NCBI GenBank assembly: GCA_030612725.1
Contig: JAUWNJ010000004.1
Coordinates: 88,298-152,297, forward strand
Direction of reading: 5' to 3'
DNA: 64,000 nucleotides
Origin: Planctomycetales bacterium
GTDB taxonomy: Bacteria; Planctomycetota; Phycisphaerae; SM23-33
The position numbers and the translations under genes are program-made. Every line of letters begins with the position of its first letter. The first letter of the stretch is position 1. This document shows, one piece after another, positions 61,892 to 64,000 of the stretch. The notes beneath the pieces were generated by a model, which saw nothing but the letters and a program-made list of their open reading frames with translations, was not told the DNA's origin and did not search any database.

Positions 61892-64000
61892 ATGTCTATG
61901 ACGCGAGTAACGAGTGTATTGTTAATGGCGCTGGCCGTTGTGATCGGGGTGTCCGCGTCGGTCGGGCTTGCCGCCGAGAAGCAGAAACTGCTCGTCCTGC
62001 CTGAAAAACTGACGCTGGCGACCATGATAGCTCCCGACGATACCATTTATACCTGGGCGGATATTGAGAAGAAGTTCAAAGCCGGCGATCCGTACGTACG
62101 CGGCTGGGTCAGCCAGGTAATGAAGTCGGCCAAAAAATACGCCGACAAGCCGGACAGTTACTACATCGGCTTGTTCCGCCCGGAATCGCCCTTCGGACGC
62201 AGCACTATCACCTGCCCATTTCACCCGGAAGGACTGGGGTGGATGCCCTTTGAGTGGAGCCCGGATCGTCCCTGGCGTCTGGTCTGCCCTAAATGCAGGG
62301 AAGAAGGGCGTAAATATTACTATTTCCCCAATAAATTATATCCTGACGACGGAAAAGGCTGCCGGCCTACAGACGAGGCATGGCGCAAGACGCACACTCC
62401 CGAATGGTCCAAAAAGTACAGCATCCCCTGGAAGAAATGGGATGGAGGCACCCACGCCGGTCTTAACGGTTACGCCTACTTCTTCATCGGATACGCCCAA
62501 TTCCGCATCTTCTTTGAACTGAACTGGCGCCACAACATCCTCGGAAATCTGTGCCAGGGATACGTCTTCGGCTCCAGGCTGTACCCTGCCGGAAGCGATG
62601 AAGCCAAACTTGCGGCCGTCTGCGCCGGCAAGGCCAAGATAATCATGGTAATGATGACGCGGGCGATTATGGGTGATCCATACCTGCGGGACGTCCTGGG
62701 AATGAGCGAGGCCGACTACCGCAACGCGGTCCTGGGCCTGGCGAAAGGCCCCGACGGCAAGCTGCTGCCCTGGAAGGACTATCCCGGATACGAAAAGCGG
62801 GACGTCATATCCGACCATTCAGCCAATGATCCGGCCCATCCCCTCTCGGCAGTGCGCCCATCCTGGCGTAGTCAGACGACCAGATTTCCCGATCGGATGC
62901 ACTCCGGCTACGCCGGTATGTGGCTGCCGTCCTACGCGATGATTCAGAGCAGTTTCACGCCCGCCGAGCGTAAGGCCAACCTGACCGAACTCATCGAGCG
63001 GCTGCTGGTTTCCGAAGCCGGCGACGCCGAACGCCTCGCCAAAAGCGGTCAAAAGGTCAAAAAAGGCGTGTGCGAACTCGGTATGAGTCCGTACAAACTG
63101 TCGATGGGCGGCAATCTCGCAGGGAGCAGGGCCTGGAGTACGTTGAACCTTGGGCTGATGCTCAACGACAAGAAAATCATCCGCAATGTCGCCGTCGCCT
63201 GCCATCGCTTCATTCACGGGGGTTACTTCACCACCGACGGGCTTGGTCACGAAACTTCGCCTCACTATGCGCAAGTTGCCATGGGCGGCATAATTGCGCC
63301 TCTGGCGGCGCTGAATGGAATGACCGAAGGCTTCGGACCGGGGGATCCGTTCTGGGACCCGAAGACAAAGTCCCTGAACCCCTACCTCGACCCCGCCCTG
63401 GAAAAGGCAGCCTACGCTACACTGCTGAGCGTCCTTCCCGACGGGCGATGCGCGCCCTGGGTCGATTCGTGGGTTACAGAGGTTCCGAACATGAGTATGG
63501 CCGAGAAGATCGCCGACGCCACAGGCAGAGTCCCGGACAGATTCAAGCCCTGGCTGGACGTCTCGAAGGACGACAAAGGCAAGTTCACCATCGCACTCAA
63601 GAAGGAAATGACGCTTCCAAGTTACCTCCTTCCCGCCAACCGCCTGGCCGTTATGCGTGCAGGGACCGGGCTGGACCAGACGTTCGTGTCGGTGGACTGG
63701 TCCAAACGGACCGGGCACAGCCACGAAGGCCCGTTCAACCTGCTGCTGTACGGCGCACGCCACGAGATGCTGTACGACCAGGGCTACATCAACAACGTTA
63801 CGCCCACCCAGCATTGGATGAACTGCGCCGAGGCGCATAACACCGCGCTGGTGCGGCAGGCCGGCGGAAGCCCAAACCAGTGTACAAAATGGCGAGGCAG
63901 CCTGCGGTTCTTCACCGACACGCCGACCGTCAAGGCCGTCGAGGTCGCACAGGCCGGCAGGATGTATCAGCGGACGGTAACGCTGATAGCTGCGGGCAGC
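61892..64000 (+). CDS. Heparinase II/III-like enzyme, copy B (cut by window end)
   Basis: At least 703 codons, open to the last base, so the 3' end lies outside the window. The ATG at 61892 has GGAGA upstream. The signal peptide is SVLLMALAVVIGVSASVGLA. The protein is closely related to copy A from LPEKLTLATMIAPDDTIYTW onward (TCPFHPEGLG, LVCPKCREEG, GHSHEGPFNLLLYGARHEML), but it lacks the roughly 170-residue CBM-like region of copy A and starts its catalytic part about 35 residues in. It is probably a tandem duplicate with a changed N-terminus. Confidence 0.85.
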   Translation, partial: MSMTRVTSVLLMALAVVIGVSASVGLAAEKQKLLVLPEKLTLATMIAPDDTIYTWADIEKKFKAGDPYVRGWVSQVMKSAKKYADKPDSYYIGLFRPESPFGRSTITCPFHPEGLGWMPFEWSPDRPWRLVCPKCREEGRKYYYFPNKLYPDDGKGCRPTDEAWRKTHTPEWSKKYSIPWKKWDGGTHAGLNGYAYFFIGYAQFRIFFELNWRHNILGNLCQGYVFGSRLYPAGSDEAKLAAVCAGKAKIIMVMMTRAIMGDPYLRDVLGMSEADYRNAVLGLAKGPDGKLLPWKDYPGYEKRDVISDHSANDPAHPLSAVRPSWRSQTTRFPDRMHSGYAGMWLPSYAMIQSSFTPAERKANLTELIERLLVSEAGDAERLAKSGQKVKKGVCELGMSPYKLSMGGNLAGSRAWSTLNLGLMLNDKKIIRNVAVACHRFIHGGYFTTDGLGHETSPHYAQVAMGGIIAPLAALNGMTEGFGPGDPFWDPKTKSLNPYLDPALEKAAYATLLSVLPDGRCAPWVDSWVTEVPNMSMAEKIADATGRVPDRFKPWLDVSKDDKGKFTIALKKEMTLPSYLLPANRLAVMRAGTGLDQTFVSVDWSKRTGHSHEGPFNLLLYGARHEMLYDQGYINNVTPTQHWMNCAEAHNTALVRQAGGSPNQCTKWRGSLRFFTDTPTVKAVEVAQAGRMYQRTVTLIAAGS

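Noticed and set aside
1..64000. CRISPR arrays, tRNA and rRNA genes
   Set aside because: No regular repeat-spacer pattern was seen (the 7-mers have no spacers), and no tRNA cloverleaf or rRNA sequence was recognised by eye.

Overview
The window looks like a chromosomal segment of a Gram-negative member of the PVC superphylum, most likely Planctomycetota (Phycisphaerae-like). This is inferred from gene families, not measured by alignment. The evidence is a Minf_1886-family gene, prophage genes of a type I associate with planctomycetes, several heparinase/lyase-like secreted enzymes, a GH29 fucosidase, DUF2924/serine-recombinase remnants, and intergenic hairpins built from 7-bp repeat units. No tRNA, rRNA or CRISPR array was seen.

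Region 1 (about 1-17,270, + strand) is a defence island. A type I restriction-modification operon is interrupted by a complete two-gene CBASS. The order is half-size HsdS-like gene, hsdM, HNH-SAVED nuclease (Cap5), CD-NTase with AGS-C-like domain, two-domain hsdS, DUF2188 protein, unknown PD-(D/E)XK protein, hsdR, YgjP-like metallopeptidase. A GIY-YIG/RAMA-like protein and a 1053-aa sacsin/Hsp90-type ATPase with a DUF3883-like C-terminus follow. Gaps are 2-60 bp with several 4-bp overlaps, so the RM and CBASS genes are probably co-transcribed. The island ends in debris: two HTH remnants, a DUF2924 remnant and a serine recombinase cut off after about 55 codons.

Region 2 (17.3-27.1 kb) is a phosphate regulon. 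On the - strand it runs pstS-pstC-pstA-pstB-phoU-porin, with phoB-phoR divergent. The pstS/phoB gap holds a palindrome and a 22-bp-spaced direct repeat. A stable hairpin separates pstS from pstC, and another follows the porin gene.

Region 3 (27.1-29.65 kb) is a decayed prophage on the - strand carrying an FRG-domain gene.

Region 4 (29.7-36.9 kb) is an efflux operon: TolC-like lipoprotein, HlyD-like fusion protein, MacB-type ATPase and permease, MATE transporter. It has a TetR-type palindrome upstream but no regulator gene nearby.

Region 5 (36.9-64 kb) is a glycan-utilisation region. Three tandem paralogous sugar-binding proteins, each with a near-identical promoter, precede two MalF/MalG-like permeases; no ATPase gene is present. 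Then come metG, a Minf_1886 gene, secreted heparinase-like enzymes, an M14 peptidase-like protein, a GH-like protein, a fucosidase, a ceramidase-like protein, a DegT aminotransferase, a ROK regulator and two tandem heparinase-like paralogs, the last cut by the window end. A mobile-element graveyard lies at 53.1-54.1 kb.

The most notable item is the CBASS nested inside the hsd operon. The second is the adjacent GIY-YIG/RAMA plus sacsin/DUF3883 pair, which may be an undescribed defence cassette.
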